A stretch of 25,592 bases of DNA, from IMG/VR virus record IMGVR_UViG_3300025655_000258, positions 1 to 25,592 of that record. One strand, 5' to 3'. The DNA is from a virus. Below, piece after piece: positions 7,244 through 15,780 of this stretch. Each line of letters opens with the position of its first letter. The first letter of the stretch is position 1. Below the pieces are notes generated by a model that did not search any database, was not told the origin of the DNA, and saw only the letters and a program-made list of their open reading frames with translations. Both the position numbers and the translations under genes were made by a program.

Positions 7244-8178
7244 TAAATATACAAGTACAAGTTTCCACCAGTAGTATCTGCAAAAAACGCTCCAGCACCT
7301 GCTTGAGTTTCAATATCTGGGGAAGAAGGTGCTGCAGTTCCAAATTCCATGACAGCAACCTCGAACATCGTAGAAGACGTGCCGTTATGGTTAGACAACT
7401 GCCAACCAGTAAGGTTAGCAGAATTACTCCACTTAAACTCTGGCCACTCAGCTTCAGTACCAGATGACTCAACTTGAATACCAGCTCCATTTGCAGTAGT
7501 GGTAGTAGGGGTACTTACGTCTGCAAGCTTGATGAGCTTGTCTTCGACATTCAAGTTGGTGGTATTAATCGTGGTTGTGGTACCGTTTACTGTGAGATCT
7601 CCACTAAGAGTAAGGCTGGTAAATTGAGGGCTGTCACCCGTTCCAAGACCAAGCGAAGTTCTTACTGTGGCGCCAGACTCGTATGCAAATGCACCCGCCC
7701 CCGTAGCAACAATAAACTGGCCGTCAGAAGCAGCAGCACCAAGAGTATCGAGATCCTGAAGAACTCCATCTACACCAATGGTGAGGGTTTCGTTGGCAGA
7801 CTGGTTGGTAGTAAAGTTACCAATAGCTCCAATACCAGCCCCAGGGCTAAGTGTAATGGTCGCGTCATTTGCAGACGCTGTGTTTGCAATCCACTTTAGG
7901 TCGCCGCCGCCTGTTGTGCTGTCATAAGACAAGACGTATCCATTAACTGCGGTGTTACCTGTTACCAAGTCAAGCTCAGCATTACCTACTACGTCAGCCC
8001 CCAATGTGGTGCCGCTGATTGTGATGTTTGCAGATCCGTCAAAAGAAACGCCAGTAGCTGAAACATCTCCAGAGAGCGCGATTGTTCTACCCGTAGTGAG
8101 AGTTGCTGCAGACCCAGTGGTATTCTGAGTGATTGTGTCAGTAGTCGATTCAACTACTACTTTTTTCCAAGTTGCCAT
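7243..8178 (-). CDS. Tail fibre protein, 311 aa
   Basis: Thr/Ser/Gly/Ala-rich throughout, starting MATWKKVVVESTTDTIT. Strand-rich repeats such as TLTTGRTIALSGDVSATGVSFDGSANITISGTTL and SLTLSGDLTVNGTTTTINTTNLNVEDKLI are characteristic of trimeric phage fibre shafts; the last has the SGDLTVNGTTTTIN(T)xN motif common in T4-like and marine phage fibres. The C-terminus (GTAAPSSPDIETQAGAGAFFADTTGGNLYLYI) resembles a tip domain. The start lies 20 nt after a TATATTTG box, so this begins its own unit. The likely role is an adhesin or fibre on the tail. Confidence 0.75.
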   Translation of the reverse strand: MATWKKVVVESTTDTITQNTTGSAATLTTGRTIALSGDVSATGVSFDGSANITISGTTLGADVVGNAELDLVTGNTAVNGYVLSYDSTTGGGDLKWIANTASANDATITLSPGAGIGAIGNFTTNQSANETLTIGVDGVLQDLDTLGAAASDGQFIVATGAGAFAYESGATVRTSLGLGTGDSPQFTSLTLSGDLTVNGTTTTINTTNLNVEDKLIKLADVSTPTTTTANGAGIQVESSGTEAEWPEFKWSNSANLTGWQLSNHNGTSSTMFEVAVMEFGTAAPSSPDIETQAGAGAFFADTTGGNLYLYI

Positions 8179-8198
8179 AGTTTTGTTTTTGTTTTTTG

Positions 8199-8206
8199 CA
8201 AATATA
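8199..8206 (-). promoter_or_regulatory. -7 promoter box for the fibre sub-operon
   Basis: Minus-strand TATATTTG in the short gap before the ATG at 8178. It also overlaps the last few bases of the collagen-like fibre gene (stop at 8208), so fibre genes 8178 to 5064 may form a separate unit. Confidence 0.62.
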
Positions 8207-8207
8207 A

Positions 8208-9326
8208 TTAAGAAACACCAAAGTACAAATTGTCACTGCTGTCGGCATACATGCCTCCTTCAAATGCAGTTGGTGCTGATATAAATCTTTTGAATTTTAG
8301 AGTTCCGTCTAAGTTAATGCTTCCAGTTCCGCTAGGTGTAAACTGAATGTCACCGTTTGTTGAGCTTGTAAATAAGTTAAATGTTTGTACGTCAAGATTA
8401 CCACCAAGTTGAGGGCTGGTATCATTAACCAAATCAGATGCAGCAATCGTTGTGAACGATACGCTTCCAAAACCATCTGTTGTAAGAACTTGATTAGCAG
8501 TTCCGTCTGACGTTGGCAACGTGTATGCTGACGTTGTTGTGTTTGTGGAACTGCCAATAAAAAACTTTCCTTCTGGAAGGTTTGGCACATCGTTAGATCT
8601 ACCAGCGCCCATAATGATGCCAGAGATCTTGTTGCTACTCGTGTTTACCTTAATGATAATCCCAAGGTTCTGAATAGCATTTGTCCCAGTGGGCTTGGTT
8701 GTGGTCCAGCCACCAGAAGCCCCCAGGTATACTGTCTGACCTTCCGTGTAGATAGAAGCGTCAGGGACATCTACATTATTGATAAACCCAAGGGCGATAC
8801 CAAGCCCCTCTTCATCGTCATTGAGATCTTCGTTAAGTACGAAGTGAGCAGGATAGTTTGTAGCAGCATCTGCTGCAATAACTTCAGCTAGGTTACCTAC
8901 ACTACCAGTAACGTGTACTGGAGTCCCCTTATAAAGAATGCCACCAGATACGTTCTTTACATTTTCTGCAATAGTCTGTGGATGAGCAAAAGACACAGTT
9001 CCAGCCCCGTCAGTAGTAAGCACCGTTCCCTCAGCCCCATCAGCAGCTGGAAGCGTATAAGCACTCCACTTGGTATCGTAATCAGTGGCGCTGTTCTTCT
9101 GTACAAACTGATTTTCAGTTCCTCCTGCAGGGCCGACACCAGCGGGACCCTGTGGTCCAGTAGCACCAACATCGCCCTTAGGCCCCTTGGTGGTTACGCT
9201 AATGCTCGAAGAATCACCATTAACAATAGAAATGGATGGTGTTTCCTCCGCAAAAGAAATTAAATTGGCACCATTAACACTTACGCTAACCTGGGTACCA
9301 GCCGACGTCTGTACAGATATTGACAT
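8208..9326 (-). CDS. Collagen-like tail fibre protein, 372 aa
   Basis: Residues 48-69 are Gly-X-Y triplets (GPKGDVGATGPQGPAG), the collagen-type triple helix that phages use for trimeric fibre shafts. An N-terminal beta segment (about 1-45) probably docks on the tail. Downstream, a motif DGxxxxVLTTDGxGxVSF occurs twice (near residues 97-113 and 280-297), flanked by LP(A/T)xDG. The middle region around 120-230 has the fold-like KNVSGGILYKGTPVHVTGSVGN segment common in phage fibres. It is coupled by a TAATG overlap to the preceding gene. The expected role is an adhesive fibre or neck whisker. Confidence 0.78.
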   Translation of the reverse strand: MSISVQTSAGTQVSVSVNGANLISFAEETPSISIVNGDSSSISVTTKGPKGDVGATGPQGPAGVGPAGGTENQFVQKNSATDYDTKWSAYTLPAADGAEGTVLTTDGAGTVSFAHPQTIAENVKNVSGGILYKGTPVHVTGSVGNLAEVIAADAATNYPAHFVLNEDLNDDEEGLGIALGFINNVDVPDASIYTEGQTVYLGASGGWTTTKPTGTNAIQNLGIIIKVNTSSNKISGIIMGAGRSNDVPNLPEGKFFIGSSTNTTTSAYTLPTSDGTANQVLTTDGFGSVSFTTIAASDLVNDTSPQLGGNLDVQTFNLFTSSTNGDIQFTPSGTGSINLDGTLKFKRFISAPTAFEGGMYADSSDNLYFGVS

Positions 9327-9772
9327 TAGTATATATCAGTTATCTGAGAATTAACAGTAAAAGATCCACGAAGAATTGCTTTGTGAATGTCCAATCCAGT
9401 ATTACTTGGTTTAATGTATTTTATGTCATATATATACGAGCCTGGTCGTATCTTACTCATAGTCTCAGCGGAAGCCTCAAGAGTTACATTTCCACTATCA
9501 TCAAGAATCGGTGACTCAAAGGACACAGCGTTCTCAATCTCACCTTTAGTAAGGCCAGGCGTCTGCAATATGACCTTACCCTCATCAGCAGATCTGGTTC
9601 TACCAACGCGATTTACCTCTTTGATCTGAATATGGAAAGTGTAACCATCAGTAACAAGTGGCAGGGCTGTGCCAGAGGAATCTTTCATGGTTAGGGTCAT
9701 AGAGAACGTATCACCTTCTCTACAGGTGATATTTAAAGTCTCTGTTGTATCAAAATTTACTGTCTGAGCCAT
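9326..9772 (-). CDS. Baseplate/fibre-attachment beta protein, 148 aa
   Basis: All-beta 148-aa protein: EGDTFSMTLTMKDSSGTALPLVTDGYTFHIQIK, then ETMSKIRPGSYIYDIKYI and a last strand ILRGSFTV. This strand layout, in which an Ig-like domain holds a substrate-modifying or fibre-linking module, is like BppU/YDFR-type N-terminal tail domains in other phages. It lies between the portal and the collagen-like fibre and overlaps the fibre start by TAATG. A probable adaptor connecting the fibre to the tail or portal vertex; family membership is inferred from pattern alone. Confidence 0.6.
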   Translation of the reverse strand: MAQTVNFDTTETLNITCREGDTFSMTLTMKDSSGTALPLVTDGYTFHIQIKEVNRVGRTRSADEGKVILQTPGLTKGEIENAVSFESPILDDSGNVTLEASAETMSKIRPGSYIYDIKYIKPSNTGLDIHKAILRGSFTVNSQITDIY

Positions 9773-12207
9773 TATCCTTTAAATATTTCATCCATCAATC
9801 CCGTCATGGGTTCTTGAACCTCATCTCTTTTTCCCTGTCTTTGAGATATAAGTTTACTTTGATCTGCTGTTTGTTTTCCAAGGCGGTCATCCTTTCTGTC
9901 CTCTTTAAGAACCTCAAGCTTTTCTTTAAATGCCTGATCATCTTCCTTGAAACCGAGAGTAGCCTTTGCTTTAATCATCTCAATTTCTTTTCTAAACTCG
10001 TGCCTGATTTGCTCAAGCTGTGCCTCCATCTGGTTCTTTAGCTTCATCTTTTCCATCTCAACCTGAGCCTCCGCTTGGAGCTCTTGCATTCTAAGCTGCG
10101 ATGCATTTTGAGCAGCCTCCATAGCCTCTTGCTTTTGAATCTGAGAATTTTGTTGAGCCATCTCGCTCATCCGTTGCATCCTCTTCTTTCTTCTAACAAT
10201 AAGGAGTCTTTCTGCTTGGTTTACATCTTTGAGTTGTCTAATTGCGATGGCGTCCTCAAGATCTATTTCTTTCTGCTGAAGTGCCATTTGTACATTTTGC
10301 TCAAGATACATCTTGTCTTTTTCCTCCATATCCTTTACAACAAGAACTCCAAAATTGAACATAGGGAGTTCCGAAAAAGACGAAAGTGCATCCATATTCT
10401 CCTTACCAATGGCCCTTACATAAGATCCATAAATAACAGATTCCTGAGGGAGGATTTGAATACATTTTACTATATCTTGACAAACCTTCTTGAACAGAAT
10501 CATAGAAGCGTTTGTGATGTCGTAAGTAGCATTATTAGACGCCTGTATAGCCTGCTCCCTTACACCAACCAAAGAATCCGATTTTGGTGTTGAAGCATCA
10601 ACAACTTCGTTAATTCCAGTGGTGTCTCTAATGAGCCTTAAGTAGTGATTATACAAACCAATAAGCTCATTAATGTTCCTTATATTGTTACTTATCTCCC
10701 TAACGGGCGGGTTTTGAAAACCACCTTCTGGATTCTTGCTCCTGTAATAGAACACACCAGTCTGTTCATAAATATCATGAAGATCGAGAGGCTGAAGCTC
10801 ACCCCCCTTTCCTAGCTGAACATTTTCAAGACCCTCAATATCTATAATCAACCCATCTGGCTTTGCTTTAGCTATAGCCTGCTGAATCTTAAGGTGCGTA
10901 AGCTGAAGCATATCAGCAAATCCGATGCAGCTATCAACCATAGACTTCGGAATCATATCCGTAAGATTGGTAGCAACTGCTGAATAAGAAAGAGACGCTT
11001 GTGAGATATCGTGAATGTTTTTAGGGATATTCTTTTTCTTTCCGTAGTCAAAAAGAAGTCCAGCATCTAGAACATAGCTCCCACCATAGACCACCTTAAC
11101 GTCCATGCTGTGTGGGCGACGCTCATAAACGGATCCCTTTTGTGGCTTGTAGTCAAGTCCCTTATAAAAAAAGTTGAAGTTACCGTGCCTGTTTTCTTTC
11201 TCTTCGAAGTGCATGGTTTCAACAGTCAAAAATTCAAAGTCAAGAACGTTTACTGAATACTCATCGTATCCATAACTCATTCTATTGAGACCTTGATCAT
11301 ATGACTTTGTACTGTACTTGCTGGAATCATTCCCATTCTTACCTTTTACTTTTGTAGCAATTTTTTCAAGGTCCTCTTCGGAAAGTTGATTGCCAGCAAG
11401 TCTTCTCAGCTCTGCAATAGAAATCTTTTTTATATGACCAGCATAGTTTAGATCATTCATACCGAAGTCTTCGGTATAGCTGTGTATAAACAAAGATGGA
11501 TCTACATATGATACCTTGATGCCCTGGTTCGGATCGTTAGATCTTTTTACAACCGACATGCCAAGATTGACAAGGTCATTTACGCATCTCCTAAAGACGC
11601 CGTCGTTAAAGTTGTTCCAGGAAAGGGTTAAGTTCGTTGCAATCTGGGCAGCAACCTCACCGCCAGTCTTTATATTTTCCCCGTACAAAACATCGGCCTC
11701 TTCTTGGCTGTCTGGTAATGAATTTGGATCTTGACCAAACGTCATACCAGTGTTCTCTTTGAATTTTTTTAAAAGATCTTTGTTGGCAACCTGAGCCATC
11801 AGAAATCTTTTTTGATTATTCTTCTCTGAATTAGATAGAGGATCAATAGCCTCAAGATTTGGGTATGGATCTCTAGATAGGATTTTATTTACTACAATTC
11901 GAACAAACTTTGGCAATATGGGTACTGGGGTGTAGTCTAAATTCATAAGACTACCATCACCACTGTTCGGGTCCATAGTGTTTAGTAGCTGCTTGTAAAT
12001 GTTGGTATCTTGAGCACCAACAGCATACTTTCTGCTTCTGTCAAAGATTCTGTTCCTTTTTGCAATAAGGCTCCCAGAGTCAGTCATTCTCCCCCACTGG
12101 GAGTCTATGGCTTTGGCATATTGTATGCCATACGCTTTTGACGCCTTTTCTTCTTGGGGTGCTAAAGGATCTGGGAATCCCTTACTCGTACCTTTTGTAT
12201 CTTGCAT
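9772..12207 (-). CDS. Portal protein
   Basis: The 811-aa protein follows the large terminase directly, as portals do. The N-terminal half has portal-like features: PILPKFVRIVVNKILSRDPYPNLEA, DPSLFIHSYTEDFGMNDLNYAGHIKKISIAELRRL, and a long middle helix-rich segment with DTTGINEVVDASTPKSDSLVGVREQAIQASNNAT, which resembles the portal stem/clip helices. From about residue 630 to 785 the sequence is almost entirely Gln/Glu/Lys/Met-rich coiled coil. That makes it longer than ordinary portals, as in crAss-like and other Bacteroidetes phages. It forms the dodecameric DNA gate and the motor dock. A TATATTTG box lies 26 nt upstream of the ATG. Confidence 0.85.
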   Translation of the reverse strand: MQDTKGTSKGFPDPLAPQEEKASKAYGIQYAKAIDSQWGRMTDSGSLIAKRNRIFDRSRKYAVGAQDTNIYKQLLNTMDPNSGDGSLMNLDYTPVPILPKFVRIVVNKILSRDPYPNLEAIDPLSNSEKNNQKRFLMAQVANKDLLKKFKENTGMTFGQDPNSLPDSQEEADVLYGENIKTGGEVAAQIATNLTLSWNNFNDGVFRRCVNDLVNLGMSVVKRSNDPNQGIKVSYVDPSLFIHSYTEDFGMNDLNYAGHIKKISIAELRRLAGNQLSEEDLEKIATKVKGKNGNDSSKYSTKSYDQGLNRMSYGYDEYSVNVLDFEFLTVETMHFEEKENRHGNFNFFYKGLDYKPQKGSVYERRPHSMDVKVVYGGSYVLDAGLLFDYGKKKNIPKNIHDISQASLSYSAVATNLTDMIPKSMVDSCIGFADMLQLTHLKIQQAIAKAKPDGLIIDIEGLENVQLGKGGELQPLDLHDIYEQTGVFYYRSKNPEGGFQNPPVREISNNIRNINELIGLYNHYLRLIRDTTGINEVVDASTPKSDSLVGVREQAIQASNNATYDITNASMILFKKVCQDIVKCIQILPQESVIYGSYVRAIGKENMDALSSFSELPMFNFGVLVVKDMEEKDKMYLEQNVQMALQQKEIDLEDAIAIRQLKDVNQAERLLIVRRKKRMQRMSEMAQQNSQIQKQEAMEAAQNASQLRMQELQAEAQVEMEKMKLKNQMEAQLEQIRHEFRKEIEMIKAKATLGFKEDDQAFKEKLEVLKEDRKDDRLGKQTADQSKLISQRQGKRDEVQEPMTGLMDEIFKG

Positions 12208-12233
12208 TATTTAGGAATTCCATTTGTCTTTTG

Positions 12234-12241
12234 CAAATATA
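12234..12241 (-). promoter_or_regulatory. -7 promoter box upstream of portal
   Basis: Minus-strand TATATTTG between the terminase stop (12247) and the portal ATG (12207). It could give portal and fibre transcription independent of the terminase. Confidence 0.65.
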
Positions 12242-12246
12242 AGTAA

Positions 12247-14361
12247 TCAGCCGATTACCCTATATCTCCTAAAAAACCTCTTCTCAGAGAAGTCTGACTG
12301 CGGCATTATTTTTTCCTTTTGAGCAGCCAATAAACAGAGTCCAGAGCTAATACTAAGGTCGTATTTTGTTCTGTTGTCAATTTTAAATCCGATCCAGTCC
12401 TCAAGGGTTCTATTGAAATACATTTTACCGTATTCACCAGAATCATGATTTATTCCAACGTGATCGTGTATGTACGCCTCAATAGAATGGGCGTGCGCAT
12501 GAATAACATCTTGAGAGTTTGATGGAATTCCCTTTGTTTTTACCTTTTGAGCTTGTGGGTTACTAGATAAGTGAGCTGGCCTACCTAATAAATAACCATC
12601 ATATCCTCTAGACTCAAAATATCTAGCGATACCGTATTTGTTATTTTCAATTAGTATTGGATACCCATAAAATACAGATGCCATAAGTACGTCTTCATAG
12701 AATATCTTGGCCAATGGGGGCCGAGAAGCATATTCCAAAACGAACATATTTGACGGATGCTGCATATTAAACTTATTGTATAAATGCATTGCGCCTTTAG
12801 ATCCCCTCCCATCTACTGTTGCGTCAAGATCATAAGAGTCAACACCACCAACCCCTAAATATGAATTTGGTGCAACTCTTTTATTTCTATCGAATTTTTT
12901 CTGATTTCTAAGTTCTTCTGGAGGCATCCAAGCAACATGGAATCTACCATTAGGATCTGGCTTAAATACAACATCAGTATCTTGATCACCGTTTTTCCAG
13001 TGAAAATTACCTACAACAACTGGATTTGGATAAAGCTCGTCGTTGTACTGAATTTGCTCATAGATTTTTGTAATGTTAAATAGGGTGCTTTGAACGCTAT
13101 CTCTAAAAGCTTCGTCGGTGGTAAATGGAAACTGCCTTATAACCTCATTAAGTTCTGACGGGTCGTCAATAAGACCCTGTCTTTCGTTTTTAAGGTATGA
13201 CTTTGCCCCGATAAGAATATTCTCACCATCAATACCCTCCAATGGGGATTCTGGATCATTTACAATTGCTCTTCCGTGCCTATCAAAAAATCCTTCTAGA
13301 GCCTCGTATGCTGGTATAAATAGTCGATATAGTCCGCTTCTAGTCCTCCCATTCGCGTTCCTCTCTGATGGGTTCGAATCCCCCCATAAATCCTTGTATT
13401 CTTTTCCGCCCTTGTCCATTGGATTTACGGTGCTTCCCACCATGGCCTTTCCGACTACTTTTCGACCGACGATCAAACAGGTCCGTTGAATCCTCCAAGC
13501 GTCCCTTATGTCTGTAGGTTTTTCCCATTTTCCTGCCTCATCTAAATAAAGCAAATGTAGCTTTTCGCCATCATATGCATTGTTTGTTGTGTTTTTCCAG
13601 TTAATTACCGTATTAAGAGCCTCGCCCGTCTGCGAAGTCTTATTTTTCTTCGTGATTCTCTTACTCGGCTCGCGAAAAGCCAGCTCCATGCGTGGGTTAG
13701 TGGTACCATCTTGAATGGGTTTAAAGAAGAAGGGGTAATGTCGAAACATGTACACCACCTTCTTCATAAATATATTTTCCTGCGCGTCTTTACCAGTTTT
13801 TGACTGTATTCCAAGCAGCTTATCCTTAATCTGCGTGGCCTCATCAACAATGATAGAAGAACATATGTTAGTGTATCCAGAACGGCGACACTTAGTATAA
13901 AGCTGCCCGATACAACGGGGATCAGCCTCACACGCGGCCATATGTATAAAAATTTCGCGTTGAAATGCAAGATAAGAAGGATATCCTATATCCATTCTCG
14001 TCCACTGAAGCATCATGTAATGCCTGCCCGTAATATATGTAGGGACACCGTCATTATAAAACCAAAAGCCCTCACGCCTACGGCGAAATTCCTCCTCGAT
14101 ATATGGAGAAAACTTTTGTCTGAACTCCCTTGGCATCTCACCCCACTCATCCATAGAACGAACCCTAGACAGCTCCTCTGGCATAGGTTTCCTCGACCAC
14201 AGCTGCATGTTGTTTGGGAGTCCATATCCTTCAATCTCCTTTTTGGGAGGCTGAGCGGGAAGTAAAATGAGTATCCCACCGAGCTCAAGAACCTCACCTT
14301 TCGTACCCTTGGGGCAAATTGAGATAGCAGGCTCATCGTAGTCATCTACCTTGACCAGCAT
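12247..14361 (-). CDS. terL: Terminase large subunit
   Basis: The 704-aa protein has both halves of a packaging motor. In the ATPase part, the Walker A position is a deviant CRRSGYT at residues 158-164, where terminases keep a basic-R-x-G pattern, and Walker B is LLYLDEA at 270-276, with Asp-Glu for magnesium and catalysis. A coupling-motif-like GSTVNP lies at 309-314. In the RNase H-like nuclease part, GGVDSYDLDAT around 506-515 supplies the first catalytic Asp, and a His-rich VIHAHAHSIEAYIHDH segment lies further on. The product pumps DNA through the portal and cuts concatemers. No separate small terminase was recognised with certainty. The start overlaps the 43-aa gene before it by 20 nt. 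Confidence 0.93.
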   Translation of the reverse strand: MLVKVDDYDEPAISICPKGTKGEVLELGGILILLPAQPPKKEIEGYGLPNNMQLWSRKPMPEELSRVRSMDEWGEMPREFRQKFSPYIEEEFRRRREGFWFYNDGVPTYITGRHYMMLQWTRMDIGYPSYLAFQREIFIHMAACEADPRCIGQLYTKCRRSGYTNICSSIIVDEATQIKDKLLGIQSKTGKDAQENIFMKKVVYMFRHYPFFFKPIQDGTTNPRMELAFREPSKRITKKNKTSQTGEALNTVINWKNTTNNAYDGEKLHLLYLDEAGKWEKPTDIRDAWRIQRTCLIVGRKVVGKAMVGSTVNPMDKGGKEYKDLWGDSNPSERNANGRTRSGLYRLFIPAYEALEGFFDRHGRAIVNDPESPLEGIDGENILIGAKSYLKNERQGLIDDPSELNEVIRQFPFTTDEAFRDSVQSTLFNITKIYEQIQYNDELYPNPVVVGNFHWKNGDQDTDVVFKPDPNGRFHVAWMPPEELRNQKKFDRNKRVAPNSYLGVGGVDSYDLDATVDGRGSKGAMHLYNKFNMQHPSNMFVLEYASRPPLAKIFYEDVLMASVFYGYPILIENNKYGIARYFESRGYDGYLLGRPAHLSSNPQAQKVKTKGIPSNSQDVIHAHAHSIEAYIHDHVGINHDSGEYGKMYFNRTLEDWIGFKIDNRTKYDLSISSGLCLLAAQKEKIMPQSDFSEKRFFRRYRVIG

Positions 14362-14473
14362 AACGCTTTCTGTAGTTTTTAGACGACTTGCTAATAGAAG
14401 TTTTCTTTTTAGAATGAACTCCTTTGCGCCTAACTCTTTTTGACTTGTATGTTGATACCTGTACTTTTGACAT
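14342..14473 (-). CDS. Small basic phage protein, 43 aa
   Basis: The ORF from ATG 14473 to TGA 14342 encodes a protein with YKSKRVRRKGVHSKKKTS and ending SKNYRKRYAGQGR. The GVHSK-K-TS...SKNY.K.Y.GQGR layout is a very common tiny protein next to terminase genes in marine Bacteroidetes and cyanobacterial phages, as far as I recall. Net charge is strongly positive. It overlaps the terminase start by 20 nt in a different frame. Function is unknown, possibly DNA binding in packaging. It lies between tRNA-Arg and the terminase. Confidence 0.78.
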   Translation of the reverse strand: MSKVQVSTYKSKRVRRKGVHSKKKTSISKSSKNYRKRYAGQGR

Positions 14474-14486
14474 CTTAATCGTATTG

Positions 14487-14560
14487 TACGCCTGCCAGGA
14501 CTCGAACCTGAAACCTGCGCATTAGAAGTGCGCTGCTCTATCCTGTTGAGCTACAGGCGC
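14487..14560 (-). tRNA. tRNA-Arg (anticodon UCU)
   Basis: The minus strand folds as a full cloverleaf: acceptor GCGCCTG with CAGGCGT (one G-U), D arm GCTC/GAGC, anticodon stem GCGCA/TGCGC closing the loop CTTCTAA with anticodon TCT, and T arm CAGG-type stem around TTCGAGT. The discriminator is A and CCA is not encoded. The anticodon reads AGA (and AGG), a codon used by the AT-rich late genes, so the tRNA probably supplements host decoding. Confidence 0.93.
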
Positions 14561-14572
14561 AGAGCGAATAAA

Positions 14573-14755
14573 TTACCACTCAGCACACTTCACTGGGCCC
14601 ATATGGGCTACGCCAGGGAAGTCTGGTCCATTATTCTGGTGCATTTTGTGGTTGTGATACCTCTTATGCTTAGACACAGAGGTGTGTGGTGAGCAGCTAG
14701 TAAGCATAAAAGCCGCAACAAAAACTGAAATGATGGGTAAAATAAATTTTTTCAT
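14573..14755 (-). CDS. Small phage lipoprotein, 60 aa
   Basis: It starts with a textbook lipoprotein signal: MKK, a hydrophobic helix (FILPIISVFVAAFML) and a lipobox LTSC with the modified Cys at residue 21. The remaining 39 residues are His/Lys/Asn-rich (HKRYHNHKMHQNNGPDF) and end with a second Cys. After lipidation it would sit in the host inner or outer membrane facing the periplasm or outside. Small phage lipoproteins of this type are known as superinfection-exclusion or lysis (spanin-like) factors; which applies here cannot be told. It lies between tRNA-Arg and a virion-type gene, a common place for cargo genes. Confidence 0.75.
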   Translation of the reverse strand: MKKFILPIISVFVAAFMLTSCSPHTSVSKHKRYHNHKMHQNNGPDFPGVAHMGPVKCAEW

Positions 14756-14767
14756 GACGCTAATATA

Positions 14768-15535
14768 TTAGAAGCTGTTCAAATAATCAAGCAATGCCTT
14801 TCTGTATTCATCCTTTTTTATAACGTCCTGACTGAATAGCCAGGAGAAGGGGTCATTCTGTTGTTCTTCATTTTGAACAAACCACTCTCTAATCTTCTCA
14901 ATATCTGAATCTTTTACAACATAGTCATCGATAACACCAAGATTTCTCATTGCGGCCTTAAGAGCCATTGGCTTGGCTTCTGCCTCCATATTTGGAAGAC
15001 CAAATCCTCCATTGTAATTAACTAACTCCTGGAACATCTCTTCAGCACCCGTTCCCCTAAACGCCTCTTCAGCTTGTCTAAAAAATTCCCTTTTTGCCTT
15101 GCCAACCCCCTTGCCAAGGGTTTTGTCAATATTAAAAAATCCGCTTGGAGCCTGAGCACCATGGATTGTTTCTTCGTACACAGTTAGAGGGTCATTTTCT
15201 CTTGATTTAGGTATAAACGACTTTCTACCAACGTTATAGCCAAACGGACCAGGATTTTCGTAATAATTGGCTAGATAATTAAGAATGTCTTTAGAGGATC
15301 TTTTTTCTAGAGGTGTATAGTCAAATCCTCCATACGTCTTATCAATAAATGGGGCCATCAATCCAATCCCATAATCCTCTACGAATTCAGTTTGTGGGAA
15401 TCTAATTTTTCTTCTCCTCTGATATCCCCCAGTTGCAGTTAAATAATCAAGAATCTCCCTTTCAGTTTGTGAGGGATCCTTTTTGACTCTTATGGGGCGA
15501 GGTTCGTCGTTGTTATTTGACTTCGTTAATATCAT
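14768..15535 (-). CDS. Unknown protein with degenerate metallopeptidase-like motif, 255 aa
   Basis: Soluble, mixed alpha/beta protein with Pro/Arg-rich N-terminus (EPRPIRVKKDPSQTERE). Residues about 120-140 read DPLTVYEETIHGAQAPSG, resembling the HExxHxxQ zinc-peptidase helix of phage virion proteins but with Glu in place of the first His. Downstream, the GGFGLPNMEAEAKPMALKAAM segment could hold a third ligand Glu. Catalysis is therefore doubtful, and a structural derivative of a peptidase fold is more likely. It precedes the lipoprotein and follows a 76-aa basic gene with a 4-nt overlap. The family is not recognised. Confidence 0.6.
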   Translation of the reverse strand: MILTKSNNNDEPRPIRVKKDPSQTEREILDYLTATGGYQRRRKIRFPQTEFVEDYGIGLMAPFIDKTYGGFDYTPLEKRSSKDILNYLANYYENPGPFGYNVGRKSFIPKSRENDPLTVYEETIHGAQAPSGFFNIDKTLGKGVGKAKREFFRQAEEAFRGTGAEEMFQELVNYNGGFGLPNMEAEAKPMALKAAMRNLGVIDDYVVKDSDIEKIREWFVQNEEQQNDPFSWLFSQDVIKKDEYRKALLDYLNSF

Positions 15536-15762
15536 CGACTTCTTCTTTTTTTCGGCCTATTATTAGCCCTGTTTACTGACTCTGGCTGGGGTGTAGTCCT
15601 ATCAGAGGTGCCAACATGAGCATTGTCAAGGCCATCACCATTCCCGTAAACACCGAGTCTGCGAGCAATACGGTTAAGACAGGCCCTGTACTGCTTAGCC
15701 TTACCTCCCTTCCCGTACTTTTCATACTCTTTCTTATAGTTGCGTTTTTTGACATTGGCCAT
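15532..15762 (-). CDS. Small basic phage protein, 76 aa
   Basis: The core KEYEKYGKGGKAKQYRACLNRIARRLGVYGNGDGLDNAH matches a small-protein pattern found widely in phages: a basic helix, then GxYGNGDG(K/L)D.(S/A)H, and a basic tail. Tail residues (NRANNRPKKRRSR) are typical of nucleic-acid-binding or capsid-interior proteins. Its ATG is 4 nt from a TATATTTG box, which suggests a leaderless message. It overlaps the 255-aa gene by 4 nt. Function is unknown. Confidence 0.75.
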   Translation of the reverse strand: MANVKKRNYKKEYEKYGKGGKAKQYRACLNRIARRLGVYGNGDGLDNAHVGTSDRTTPQPESVNRANNRPKKRRSR

Positions 15763-15766
15763 AATG

Positions 15767-15774
15767 CAAATATA
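15767..15774 (-). promoter_or_regulatory. -7 promoter box with leaderless start
   Basis: Minus-strand TATATTTG followed by CATT and the ATG at 15762, identical in arrangement to the box at 4798-4805. It lies directly after the tRNA-like element. Confidence 0.65.
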
Positions 15775-15780
15775 ATTAAA

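Noticed and set aside
9745-10593. Plus-strand ORFs rich in Leu, Phe and Ser opposite the portal coiled coil
   Set aside because: Antisense of Gln/Glu/Lys-rich codons gives Leu/Phe/Ser-rich frames. Shadow of the portal gene, not membrane proteins.
12921-13528. Additional ORFs on both strands within the terminase
   Set aside because: Lie inside the terminase frame between its ATPase and nuclease motifs; no intron or frameshift needed.
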